This document shows, in pieces, positions 38,610 through 49,892 of a stretch of 64,000 nucleotides of DNA; the first letter of the stretch is position 1, and each line of letters starts with the position of its first letter. The stretch comes from Atrichornis clamosus (Eukaryota > Chordata > Aves > Passeriformes > Menuridae). The translations under genes and the position numbers were made by a program. The notes beneath the pieces are model-generated. The model saw only the letters and a program-made list of their open reading frames with translations. It was not told where the DNA came from and did not search any database. The stretch is taken from positions 550,529 to 614,528 of the forward strand of contig WBMZ01008618.1 in NCBI GenBank assembly GCA_013400975.1, given 5' to 3'.

Positions 38610-41260
38610 GTCTCACTATGCTGGGTGTGCACACACGCAAAGTCTATGACACTCCAAAGCTGTGCCCTGTTGCTTGTCTAATGGTAGCTGTGACACACAG
38701 AAATATCCTTTAATCAGAGTTCTCTTAAAATCATCTTCCTGTGCTCTGCAGTTTATAATTGTAGCATGCTAGCCAGAAGAAAATGTTAGATTAACCAGCA
38801 TCCACAACATGTCTTTGAGCAGAAATTTATAGAGGAAAAAGTCATCTTAAACTGAAAGATATTCCAATCCATTCCCAAAAGTTCTGTAGAACGTGAGCAG
38901 AAGTGCAAAGATAATAGGTAGAACTATTCATACAGAATAATGCTAATGCCAAAGATTATGAAAATTCAAGTTGTGTATTCTAGAGGAAGAAAGATTCTGC
39001 CTCTGCTCCAGCACCAGTTTGCCAGCTAAGCCTGGAAAACAATTCCTCCACCTGCACCTCCCATTGCAGAGAGATTCCTCATCTCCCCCTCTTTGCTCAC
39101 ACGGATTTCCTTTTTTCAAAAGTACTTTATAAACCTCCTGAGTGTTTTGAGCCTGTCTTTGTGCAGCTGGGGATCCACACGATGGGTTGGAATGTGCCAG
39201 GAAAGTCCCTTGATCCAGGTCACCACCTGTGCCACCATAGCACAAGGGGTGGCACGGAGTTGGGAGCAGGAACCAGAGGAACATGAAGGACGGAAACCAT
39301 TAAGCTGCAACGAAATGAAACCACAGCCCAGCTGAAATAAATGGGGCACATTTTCTGAAAAACCGGGAAGCAAAGGAGTTCCAGAGCCAGGCTGCCCAGG
39401 GGAAGACGCAGGAGTCAAAGACACTGCAGCATTACGTGTGTATCTGAGTTGGTTTATATGCTTGTAGAGCTGCCCACTCCTTTTCACCTCTAAAATCAGT
39501 CTCTTAAGAGAAGCCTCCTCATACCGGGTGACCTCAGTAGTCCATCAGGAAATCCTTCATCCTGTGGGAGTGCCCTGTTTACCCACTGGCTATGGAAAAA
39601 GCGTTCTGGACTGAGGTGCCGTAACTCCGTGCCTGCTGCCAAGCCAGACGAACCCTGAGCCTAAACATCCTCTTCCATATTCAGAGAGGTGATGCTATGG
39701 AAACCATTGCTTTCCTCTACAGAGACTCAAAGCTGCATTAAATATGTTCTTTTACCAACTCTCCTTCTTTCAGAGTTAGTACCATTATGAAAATGGATGC
39801 TGACGGGCTTTGCTCTTGACCTCAGTTCAAGCTCCCTGTGTTTTTCTGTTAATCCCAAGCAAAGAGGCAAATGCTAAAGGTGGCTTACAAGACACTAATG
39901 TCTGGGGAAGGAGTGAGGAAAAATGCTTATATTATCACATTGCTACTCCATAAACAGTTAAAGCAAGGAACTAGGTTAGCTGCTGTGCTTAGCATGTTAT
40001 AAATCTGGAAGTTTCAGTCTTAAATCCCAAGGTAAATGTTGTTCAGCCAACCCTTCTCCTTCCAGCCTTTAACAACTGCACCTCATCCTTAGTCCTTGAA
40101 CACACACCGCTGTGCAAAACCAGAAGGTGCTGCAACTCAGTCACTGAGTCCTGTCTCCACAGGCAGGTGTTCTTTAATGCAGGACCCTTGAAAGATATGT
40201 AAGAACAAAAGGAGCAGGGGTCATTACTCCTTAGGTCCTTCAGGTTCAGCTTCTGGTTTTAGAATACATCTGCCTTTCTAACTGGATAATAGTTCTGCTG
40301 CTCTTTTCTTAATTGTTTTACATATATCTATTTTCTCCAAACAGATTAAGGTGAGAAAACAGGCCCCACACCTAAAACTTCTGAACAGACACTGTCTACA
40401 CTATTATTTGCATGCATGCCATGCTGCATTGAAATCAAATGCATGTTCCATAGCACATAAACTAAATCACTACAACAGAAGTAAAAAAATAGGAGCCAAT
40501 TAAAATACAAAGGTGAAAGACAAAATAAACAGAACAAGCAATGAGCCAGATGACAGGGTTCTTTAGGTCATTACAAGGAGGCTGCTTCTCCAAATATGCT
40601 TGGTAGGAACACCCATCTCTGATGGAGAGATTTCTGTTGTTCTCTGTAGAGGCTCTTGCTTTTATTAGCACTAATCTCCCTTTTCAAATGGACAATGCAT
40701 GGGTCAAACCAATTTTGGACCACTCACACAGCTTGTCTCAATGAATGTTATGGGCAGAAACTCTACCACAGTTTCATGCTTCATCTTCCTGGAGTGCTAC
40801 TCACTGTTGCAACAGCTGAATTTTCCCCTTGGTTGCTGGGATAAATTTCTTTCAGGAATACTTCTGCTTTTACTGAAAACACAAAGCAATTTTTCTTAAA
40901 TCTTCCTGATGGATAAGAAAGGCCTGAAAATGTATCTCAGTGCACCCAAATGTTCAGAAACTAAAACACAAAAATAAGTCCAAGGTTAGCCCCTGTCTTT
41001 CAAACTCTTTATTAAGCCAATTTTAGAATTTTCAAAGGCCAACTCGTGCTTCCTGAGAACCTGAAGGTGGTCATAACTACTAAGCCTGTTCCATAATAAG
41101 CTTAAGGGAGCTCCTGTTTTGCGAAGAAATTATCCTGTTCTGAGCTCAGGACTTCCTCTGACCAAGACAGGCCATTTCTCTAGTGAACCAGAGGCCCAAA
41201 CATCATCAATACACTCCACATGTTCTCTGTTATCTCTAGGGCTCTGTTCAGGAATTACAA
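38610..41260. other. noncoding DNA, nothing specific
   Basis: No gene or transposon recognised. Overlapping ORFs at 38943-39487 (113 and 123 codons minus, 80 codons plus) share a GC-richer patch and look like composition effects. Confidence 0.55.
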
Positions 41261-41322
41261 ATTGACTGCACACTGGGTGCCTCGGGAGGTCAGTACCTGT
41301 CTGTTTTCTCCCTTTTCCACAG

Positions 41323-41478
41323 GGTCACAGCCACAGCTGGGTCTGGCCCCGAGCACGGGGAGCCCAAACCTCAGCCAGGGTCTGTAGGGTGGGCAGGGGC
41401 TCAGTCAGTGCCCCAGCCTGCTCCCTTCCACCGTGGGTGAAGGAAGCTCAGGCTTTTTGCCTGTGCCAGCACTGCACG
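41323..41478 (+). other. exon-like segment in GC-rich block (unidentified)
   Basis: A strong 3' splice-site-like tract (TTTTCTCCCTTTTCCACAG) ends at 41322. The next 156 bases, exactly 52 codons, are open in phase 0, rich in Arg, Ser, Trp and Cys (for example WVKEAQAFCLCQHCT at the end), and a good donor-like ACG-GTAAAA follows. The open frame meets a stop a few codons into the putative intron. It lies in a GC-rich block (about 41260-41560), where openness is less informative. No domain is recognised. Confidence 0.2.
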
Positions 41479-41560
41479 GTAAAACCTCAGAGTTAAAAAC
41501 GCTGGAGTTCATCTCCCCCTGTGCTACCCGTGTGCCTGCAGCCAAGCAGAGAGACTAAAG

Positions 41561-42660
41561 ATACAGTTTGTGTCTTAACTCTTAAATATTTAATCCACAC
41601 CTTCTACATGATATTCTAGCTTCTAGATACAATCCTACAAATCACTGCACGTCTGTAAGAAGTTACACTATTCTAGATTTTTTTTTTAAACTCCCTTCTG
41701 TGGCATATACACATATGATGTGAAGGCTGATTAAGTTATGCTTTTCCATATTCTGACAAGGTCTTCCACAGTGCTCAGGAATATTTCAGGCAAGAGAAAG
41801 AAATGGTACTGAAACACAGAAACCTGCCAATTCTCACCCTCGCAGATAATCTACCTCAAGTCCATCCTAAATGCTAAATCCTTCAGAAAAATAGATGCAG
41901 GGTGGAATAGTGTAAGAGAGACATAGCCAAGAAGAAAGAAAAAAAAAGTGGGTTTTTTATGCCCCCCAAAAAATTTTGCTTCACTGCAAACACGTAACTG
42001 ACATTAAACAACATCTTTCCCAAAAGAAAAACACATTATACTGATAAAGTAAGTAAACTGCTGAAAGACCTTACCCAGAGAAACCTGAGTCATCACTGGG
42101 GACGCCTTCTATGAGGACATGGCTGCATGGTTTTGCAAACGACGCTTCATTGTCACTGCATTTCACCACAGCTGAATAACAAGGGACTTATGAACTGTAG
42201 GCAGGATTTTAAGTAGGATTTGTCAGCAGGATTTTAAATTTCACAGGTGTAATTTGCATCCAGGCACCGCAGTGAATGAAGGACAAATGCCCATTTTCCT
42301 TTCAAAGCATTTAAGGCAGAATGTGATTCTTTGATAATGCAAAAATAGGACTGTGTCCCAAGCAGTGGTCTTGCCTATAAAAGATGTGAAGAGACAGGAT
42401 GATGCTCTATTTGAGGACAAGGTATGGCTGAGTGAGCTCAGGATTTTTACAGGGATTTCCAGAATAGTCCTTCCAGGAAGGGAGTTACCTACCATTTTTT
42501 ATTGTGAAATAAATAATTAGATGCATTTTCCACTACTGTTTACTAGAAATTAAGTTCCCTTGTTCCTCAGGATAAAACACTGCCCACATACATAATTTTA
42601 TTTTTTGTTTCTCTCTTTTGTCTTTCTGTTTAACAGAAAATGCCACAATTGCTAAATGAA
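41561..42660. other. noncoding DNA, nothing specific
   Basis: AT-rich sequence. A 12-base direct repeat (GCAGGATTTTAA at 42201-42212 and 42226-42237) is the only local structure noticed. Confidence 0.55.
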
Positions 42661-42718
42661 ACTAGAACTGCATGATCTTTAAGGTCCCTTCCAGCCCAAG
42701 ACTTTCCATGATTCTATC
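42661..42718 (+). mobile_element. CR1 LINE fragment, 3' end only
   Basis: The sequence GATCTTTAAGGTCCCTTCC followed by a variant of ...CCATGATTCTATC matches the terminal part of the avian CR1 non-LTR retrotransposon. Only about the last 58 bases remain, consistent with the strong 5' truncation usual for CR1. Orientation is plus. The tail has several substitutions, so it is an old copy. Confidence 0.85.
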
Positions 42719-44377
42719 AATATGTAACTCAGCTCCATGAGCAGTTGAAGAGATTCTTACTAACCTCAGTAGTCAGGACTTTTTTTCCCCCCTTTATAAC
42801 ATTCTTTAATATGTTTTCAGGATAAGTTTGTTTCTATTTTACAAAAGGACAAAAAAGAAAATGACACATGCTGCTATGGAAAGGAAAAAAGGAGCCTAGA
42901 AATCCCCATTTCCACATTCTCTGTATCCATTGGACCACTTCAGGTCACACAAGTTTGCTGCCACAAAAATGGCAGCATAAATGAGCTGCTCAGAAGTAAC
43001 GAGGTACTACAGAGCCAGTGAGTAACAGGATGGGTTCTAAGTCAGGATGAAGAATGCCAGGTATAGGTTGGTTTTCACCTATTTCAGCTCTCCTAGAGGG
43101 GATCTACTGTCTTCAATTCCTTAAATTAAAAAGTCAGCAAAAGGATGTGCTGAATCCCAGATGTTAATTGCACAGACTCACTGGATTAGAACTGCAGATA
43201 ATTAATTGCCAAATTTTAATACAAGCTGAACTAAATGGATGATAAGATTTCCAGTAGGTAGTTCTGAGGTCCAGAAGGGGAAGATTATTTCTTAAAATGT
43301 GAGAGCCCTAGAGGCCAAAGTCATCTAAAATGTCTGATTTTAGGAAGTTAGAGAAGCTTGGGAGACTAGTGGAAGGGCAAAGGGAGGAGTTGTAACACTT
43401 GGGTATTCAGTGCAGCAGCTCAAGGGAATTTATGTGCTGCTAAATTCCTTTTGGTAAGAAGGAAGCAATTTTAGAATCAGGGAGTAATTGTTAGCTATCT
43501 TTCCTATAAGGTCAGTTATACACAAAATGCTCTGTTAAATTTTACCTAAAAAGAAACTAAAATTCGTAGCATTTGCAGTTATGATCCTGTAATCTCATCA
43601 TCCCTGGAATTCTCAGGAATTCAGTTTGTCAGTTAGAGTAAAATGACAGCAGAACTAAGGTATAAACCTTTTAAAGGAAAAAAATGCCTACCTTTATGAA
43701 GGCATTTTTATCTGGAAAGTACATGAAGTTAAAACAAGACTAACACAGAGAGGAATTATTTTTATCATTTACACAATAGAATATCTGAAAGACCACAGCT
43801 ATGATAAAAGCTACATTGTACTTGGTGTTGCTTGCTTGTTAAAATCTGAAGAGAAAAGGAACAACAAAAGTAAACAGTGGCACAGGCTTTAAGACACACA
43901 TAGTAAATATGTGTGTGTAACAGATCAGGGAATTGATCCTCACTTTCGAGTCCCCTGCCTGGTTTATTAACCTCACCACTCCCTTCTAACTCCTTGCACT
44001 AAAGCACTACCCCATTCCAAGCTGCCCTCCTGGTGTTTTCACTGATATAGGCAGAATAAGATTTTTATTTTCTTCTCTCCTGAAATGTGCTATGGAGACA
44101 CTCAGACCCAAATTCACAGGTGTCTGCTGTGTGCTCCAGGTTTTTATTAGGAACTATGACTGAGAGGAATAATTTGAAACTATTGTTATGCTGATAAGGC
44201 CAGGTTTATTTTCCTGTAACAGGTGACCCAAGGGAAGTAATTTCCTGTTTGATGAGACACCTAAATGACGTTTAGCTGTGGGTATGAGAAAAATATGCCC
44301 TGCAATTAGATTTGAAAATATTGAGCTTGTTTTGGCTGGTGCCTGATACGTTTTGAATTGTACTTCATCCTTTGCAG
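42719..44377. other. noncoding DNA with one small hairpin
   Basis: Unique AT-rich sequence. ACACACATA (43894-43902) and TATGTGTGT (43908-43916) form a perfect 9-bp hairpin with a GTAAA loop. No gene recognised. Confidence 0.6.
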
Positions 44378-44506
44378 CTCCTTTTCAAGGAAGTTTTAGA
44401 GTATCTGGTTTGAAGGTTCACAACCTGGAGGTCATCTTTGAAATCAGCCCCTCTTTTGATTATCAGTTTAGCTGCATAACAAAAACTTCTACATCTGCAG
44501 AGGATA
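44378..44506 (+). other. exon-like segment, 129 bp, symmetric phase (unidentified)
   Basis: A 3' splice-site-like sequence (TACTTCATCCTTTGCAG) ends at 44377 and an excellent donor, ATA-GTAAGT, begins at 44507. The 129 bases between are open in only one frame, which starts with two bases of a split codon and ends with one, giving a symmetric 1-1 exon as is common in extracellular modules. The encoded stretch begins PFQGSFRVSGLKVHNLEV and includes a single Cys (FSCITK). In the same frame a stop lies three codons past the donor, and another at 44344-44346 upstream. I do not recognise the family, and a 43-codon open frame can occur by chance. Confidence 0.27.
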
Positions 44507-46284
44507 GTAAGTAAAGCTACAACCAAGGCTGTCTCAGGAGGGTGCTAGGCTGTCATTCATGCTTTCATTACATCTCAGCTGGATTATCGAAACACATTGT
44601 TCACATGCCTTCCAGACCAGGCACTTCACAAACTGCAACACAGCAAAAATATTGAAGCTGGAGGGATAAGTAGCTGTCAGTGAGCACAACCCACTGCACC
44701 CATGCTGAGAGCTTAACAAGAACCTCAGGCAAGGCAGCAAACTGCAGTTCTTGTCTCCCAACCCCACCTCTAATAACAGCTCTCCACACCCGCACCAGCA
44801 GCGAGCCCAAGAAATAGATTTGGCCCCTCTGGGTGTTATTTGGTTATTAATGACAGGGCAGAGAGAGGTTCAGGACTTGTTGAGCACGTGTGGTGCTCTG
44901 TACATCAGAACATTGATTTCCCCTACCCCTGGGGCAAAGCAGATTTGCCTTCACACTGTCCCAGAGCCCAGGGATTCTCCTGTCAAATTCAACCAACAGA
45001 CCCACACTTCATTTGCTCAAACCTATTTATTTTGTCTAAAGGAAATTATTCCAAACCAGCCAGGCTTTCTCAGTTCTCCTGGCCATCACCTAATTCATCC
45101 ATTTAAACCCCAACTCTCTAATTTTGAACCAGAACTGTTAAAAAAAAACTTTTTAAAATTTACCATTTTGACATTAAACTGAACTTTTTTTTTTAACGTA
45201 GAGTCAGAAACTTTACTAACAAGACACTTAACACATTACTCAGTTGTGAGGTTAAAGTACAGAGCTGATCATTAGCTCTCTTGGCAGAGGGCTGCAGTGA
45301 TCCCTCCCTACTGAAGGGAGCCACAGAGGGCTGTTCCCAGGGCTGTTCCCGGGAGAGGCTGGGGTCAGCTTGAGCTGCAGATGTTCTGCAAACCAGCTGT
45401 GGCTGCACTCCCACCTCCCGGTTACAAAGGGGTTGCACAGTTATGCCAGTCTGCCTGGAAGTAAAACTAAGTGACAGCAAAGACTCTTGGAGAACAGAAA
45501 TTAAGACAGGCCACGTAAGACCCAAATGTAACCAGGACTTGTGTGCTAACAGAATCCTGAGAGCGAAATCATCCAGCGTGTTTCTTTAACATGCAGACTT
45601 TACAGGGAAGTGAGTTGAGTCACAACTCACTGAGCATCACTCTAGAGGCTTGGGGTATTTTTAAACGTGGACTAAATATATTATTAATGTGCTTGTGTTC
45701 ACAATGGTATCTCAATATCTCTTCCCTTTAAGTACTACCTCAGCTTTCATTCTGTAGTTTGTTAATTCTGTGATCCTCCTACATGTGAAGGGCATTCAGA
45801 AGTTTTCTGTATTTCGTAATGTATTGGTATAATTACAAAATCTCATTAAGGAGGACTCTATTATTGATTTACTGGTTTTCTATTCATTAAATTTCACTGT
45901 AAAAAGGATTATTACTTTTAAAGTCAGCATGCTTAAACACAAATGGAATTATCGTAAGAGAAACAACATAAAATGGGGCTATTAATATTAAAACAGCTAT
46001 ACTTTGAAGATTATTCATTTAATAAATCTTTGTGATATTAGCAAGATTGATGAGTAGTAATACAAATGAGGGGAACATAGGAGAGATGATCATTTATTAT
46101 CATTACAGAGATATAAAGTATGATTCAGTGTTTCATAATGGATGTTAAATTTGATTTAACATATGGCTGACTCATTCTCTGAAAACTATTCTTAAAGACA
46201 TAAACTCATTGAAAAGTCAAATCCATTGTCTTAATAATACTCATGAATTATCTTTTGATAAGAAAATAACTGCTGTGTCCTAAG
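44507..46284. other. noncoding DNA with unidentified ORF and tiny duplication
   Basis: A 143-codon ORF at 44751-45182 is Pro/Ser-rich without a recognisable domain. Two 12-base units (GGGCTGTTCCC plus A or G, 45328-45339 and 45340-45351) are a tandem duplication. The remainder is featureless. Confidence 0.5.
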
Positions 46285-46374
46285 ACAAATCAGGCAGACT
46301 GTGGCAGAGCTCTGTGCCAGCAGTGCAGAAAGCACACACCTATAGGCAGAAACACCTCGAGCATGCCCTGGCAG
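46285..46374 (+). other. exon-like segment, 90 bp, Cys-rich (unidentified)
   Basis: CTGCTGTGTCCTAAG ends at 46284 as a modest 3' splice-site pattern, and CAG-GTGAGA at 46375 is a near-consensus donor. The 90 bases are exactly 30 open codons, phase 0-0, with three Cys close together (ADCGRALCQQC). The frame stays open beyond the donor to a stop near 46540, so openness adds little. Minus-strand ORFs of 104 and 97 codons overlap the same GC-richer patch. Low confidence. Confidence 0.15.
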
Positions 46375-47315
46375 GTGAGAACTGAAAACGAGCAGAAAGC
46401 ATCTCCTGTTGCACACCCAGAGACCCACAGAGCACCTGCCATTCGTGCTGTGCATGCTCCCACTCCTGCTTTTACCTGTGCAACAGGCCAAGGCAACAGC
46501 ACATCTCGTTGTGAACGGGGGCAAGACTTCCAAGTGATGTAACAAACCCCCCAGGGTTCCCTGGAAACACCCTTAAACTCCATTCAAGGGGTATTTTTCA
46601 GTACTGGGCGTGTACAGAGCAGAACCTCTGAGGTAGGACTGCATGTTTCTAAGTTAGAATATCTGCACAATTCAAATATTACAAACTCCATGCCAATGCT
46701 GAGCAACAGAAACTGAATTTCGTTACCCTGTTGACACGATTTATTCATATAAAATCAAATATACTGAACAATTAATTGCCTGATCATGTAAGAAGTACTG
46801 CTGCTTAAAATATGCTATCAAATAAAAATACACATTAAAGAAACAAGACAACTTAAATAAGGGACTGGTATTTCTGCTAAATGAAGCCCTGATGGATATT
46901 TTCTGAGCATGTATCTGACAGAACAGCTATCAAGTTAACTGTGGGGTCACAGCAAATTCTGTGTCATGGCGATGTTTCTGCTCAGCAATCCTGGCCACAA
47001 AGACTTCTGCAAATTCCTTCTGTAGATCCATCATTATTTTACACTGAATCAAGAGCCAACAAAATGTCTTCTCCCCTACCCTGCCCCCGTGTGAACAAAG
47101 CATAGATGAGAGTGAATGAACGCCCTGTCCTTGGTACATTTAACATCTGTATCATGTGCAAAGTGTCATCATTTTCCACAGAGGGCACTTCTGCTGCCTC
47201 TTTCCTTGCCTTTAGTTATTTGCAGTATTTTTTGCTTAATTAGGAAAATAATTGAATCAATACCTCACCACCTCACTGTTCCGAGCCTCTGAGATGCAGA
47301 AATGACAGGAGAGAG
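46375..47315. other. noncoding DNA, nothing specific
   Basis: AT-rich sequence. A 69-codon minus ORF at 46930-47139 has a helical-looking charged end (LQKEFAEVFVARIAEQKHRH) but lacks a good donor and is not called. Confidence 0.5.
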
Positions 47316-47358
47316 ATATAGATACATACATACATATATTTATTCATTCATTCAGCCT
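47316..47358 (+). repeat. compound short tandem repeat
   Basis: A run of short units: ATAG/ATAC, CATA repeated, then ATTC repeated (TTCATTCATTCA). Units are few, so variability may be modest. Confidence 0.75.
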
Positions 47359-49473
47359 ATTGTGATAGTCTAATCCCTGTTGCAATAGCAGCAGCACAAG
47401 TCCCAGCATTTTGGATTACTGGAATGTGTAGTGTTCTAGACTATCAAGTTCCTGCTTAGAAATCATCCTCATAAACAGGCTCCAGTAAAGATCTGATGCT
47501 TTAATTTCCCACCTCTTCAGACTTGTACTTGTTTCCACACTCTGTCACATGCTAACACTAACCCAGACCTGTACTAATGGAAAAGGATTGCTGAGCTGCT
47601 CCATTACCCCTTCCTTTGAGACACTTGATGTGTCCAAAGGAAAGGCTTTGCCTTGTTCTAACAAACCACAGGCCCCATCCTGGAGCCTGCTGCAGGATCT
47701 GGCCTTTACAGCTGACATATTCCTGTGCACAAATCTTCCCAAGTACCATCTCATTTAAGTGAAATGTGACAGACTTGAATGCACAGAAGAGTAAGAGAGT
47801 AATAGAGACTTTATTTTTTGAATATTATAATAATGTAATCATCTGCTAAAATGTCCTATTCACTGTATCTCTATTCAGTCATTTGTTTATTTAGGTAGGA
47901 TTTGGCTCTTACATACAGCACAGACTTGTCACACTTTGCCTGCCTCACCCGTTCTGCATCTCTTCTGTGTGAATTTACTTTCACTTATGTAGCACTACCC
48001 AGGCAAACTTCCCAGTTGTTAAATGCACTAAAGTAGTATGAGAAGAAAATTGTGACAGAATGAAAAGGTTTCAGAACAGTTGGCAATGGATGGATATGCA
48101 GATAATCTACTGAGGCAGAGACAATTTGTAATAGGAAAATTCTAGTCTCTACATAGGTTTTAACTCACTCTTCTTTCTAATTTTACACACTGACAATGGA
48201 TTCAAAAGCTCCCAGGAGAAAGTGAGCATGCTGAAATGTAGGAGGTCTGGTACAAAAATGAGCAAGTGTTGTTAGTGAAATCTTTTGACTATATATTCCC
48301 TTTTTTGTTTGCTGCAGTGAGCTTCTCTACTGCTGGTAATTGACTTCTGCTTGTTTACAATTAAAGGATAACATTCATGCTAGAATATACAAGTGAAAAA
48401 GTGCTTTCTGTAGGTGATTAAATGTCAGAGAAAGATAAGGATGTAAGTTAGCTGTGAAAGCTGTTAATTGCAAATGTACTCCAACATTAGCAGTGATGTC
48501 CCCCTCACACTCTCCTTAGCAAATCACACCAGAGAAAGGACATTTGCATGCCCTTTTCATGTCAACTGCTTGTCCACATGGAGGCATGGACATGTCTTGC
48601 TAATGCTTTGCTGGACTATCAATTGATAGGTGAATAAAGTCTCCAAAGGTAAACCCCTGAATATTCAGTGAAGTGCTGAGGAGACAGAAATAAGAAAAAA
48701 AAAATCTTTAATTGCTTTTACTTAGTTTGCAATTAATCAAAATTATGTCTCTTCTCATAATAACTTAGCAGGAATTTGCAAAAATATTACATTTTAATCA
48801 GACACAACCACATGTTGGGGTAAATTAACCAGTGGTGAAATACCAGATCAGCCAGATCTGAACAGCAGTGAGATTTTCCTAAATCTATGAAAGTAGTAAA
48901 CACAACCACAAGATTTGCACTAAAAGGCAAATTGTTGCTTATGTAAAGATCAAAAAAATAGTAATTATGCAAACTGTGCTTCAAGCACACTTTGTCCCAG
49001 CATCATTCCTTTCAGTTTTGGTGCAATCCCAGGTCACTGTATCTGCACCAGCATCTCTTTGATAAAGTAAGCATGTCCTGCAAGGTTTGTAGTGTTTCAC
49101 TGGACAGACCCACCCTGTCAGATTCAGGTTCACTTTCTGCTTATTTTACTTCCTTTTCTTCAGTTTTATTGTTGCCTTTAGAATAGTTGATTTACTATCT
49201 TTTTTACCCCCTTTCTTTCTTCGTATGATGAGAATATCTAACCAGAATTTTAGCGTTTTAACTTCAGTCTTATTTCATCTCTTTGAGCAGCTCTAAATGG
49301 AACAGGTGTCAAGCAAAAAAGACTGGTTCATTATAGTGTTTGGAAATTCAAATAATGTTAACCTATCTTTGATGCTCATCATCTTTGGCCAAGTCACCAT
49401 AGACTTCTTAATTAGCATTCTGTTCTTGTACATCCACTGTAACTTTTTCCTACTTCTTGGTGTGGCATATGTC
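47359..49473. other. noncoding DNA with one palindrome
   Basis: CTATCAATTGATAG at 48616-48629 is a perfect 14-bp palindrome. The two 69-codon ORFs at 47545-47758 lie on opposite strands of the same bases and have no motif. No transposon recognised. Confidence 0.55.
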
Positions 49474-49517
49474 TTTATCTATATCTATTTAATGTATATC
49501 TAGATAGATATTTATAT
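49474..49517 (+). repeat. degenerate TATC/TAGA microsatellite
   Basis: Interrupted ATCTAT and TAGATAGATA units in an AT-rich setting; includes the palindrome ATCTAGAT. Likely a decayed tetranucleotide repeat. Confidence 0.7.
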
Positions 49518-49732
49518 GAATTTCAAAATAACAACATTCATAATTTACTTTAAATTATCTGATTATACCTCCATTGTTTTCATGAGTTTTTGAGAATGAA
49601 AACAACCCCAACCACTTAGTGGCTGGAACACATCAAATACCACGGACACCAAGACTATAATTTTGACAACTGCTTTCTCCTATTGTCTCTTCAGCAGGAC
49701 TATCTTAACCTCCTGACACACCCAGTGCTCAC

Positions 49733-49892
49733 CAGACACAAGCACCCTCGATTTGTAGCAGCAGGACCTATTGTTTCTAAGGATGCCCAGGGCTATCACT
49801 TTGGGTGAAGAGTTGAGCACATTTGCACCACTGATGAAGTACGACCAGACTATGCAAGTGATCACAGCCCCAAGAACACGAAGCACTGAGGT
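49733..49892 (-). other. exon-like segment with membrane-like stretch (unidentified)
   Basis: On the minus strand, GTCTGGTGTTTTCAG (ending at 49893) is a good 3' splice-site pattern, and TCTG-GTGAGC marks a donor after 49733. The 160 bases give 53 codons plus one base, all open. A hydrophobic run of about 18 residues (VLRVLGAVITCIVWSYFI) near the start could be a membrane helix. The whole ORF is 49680-49913 (77 codons). On the plus strand the same DNA also has a strong acceptor (ending at 49694) and a 37-codon open stretch, so the signals conflict. No family is recognised. Confidence 0.2.

Noticed and set aside
44751..45182. 143-codon plus-strand ORF
   Set aside because: Overlaps an 88-codon ORF in another frame, has no recognised motif, and ends in a low-complexity Lys/Leu/Phe tail.
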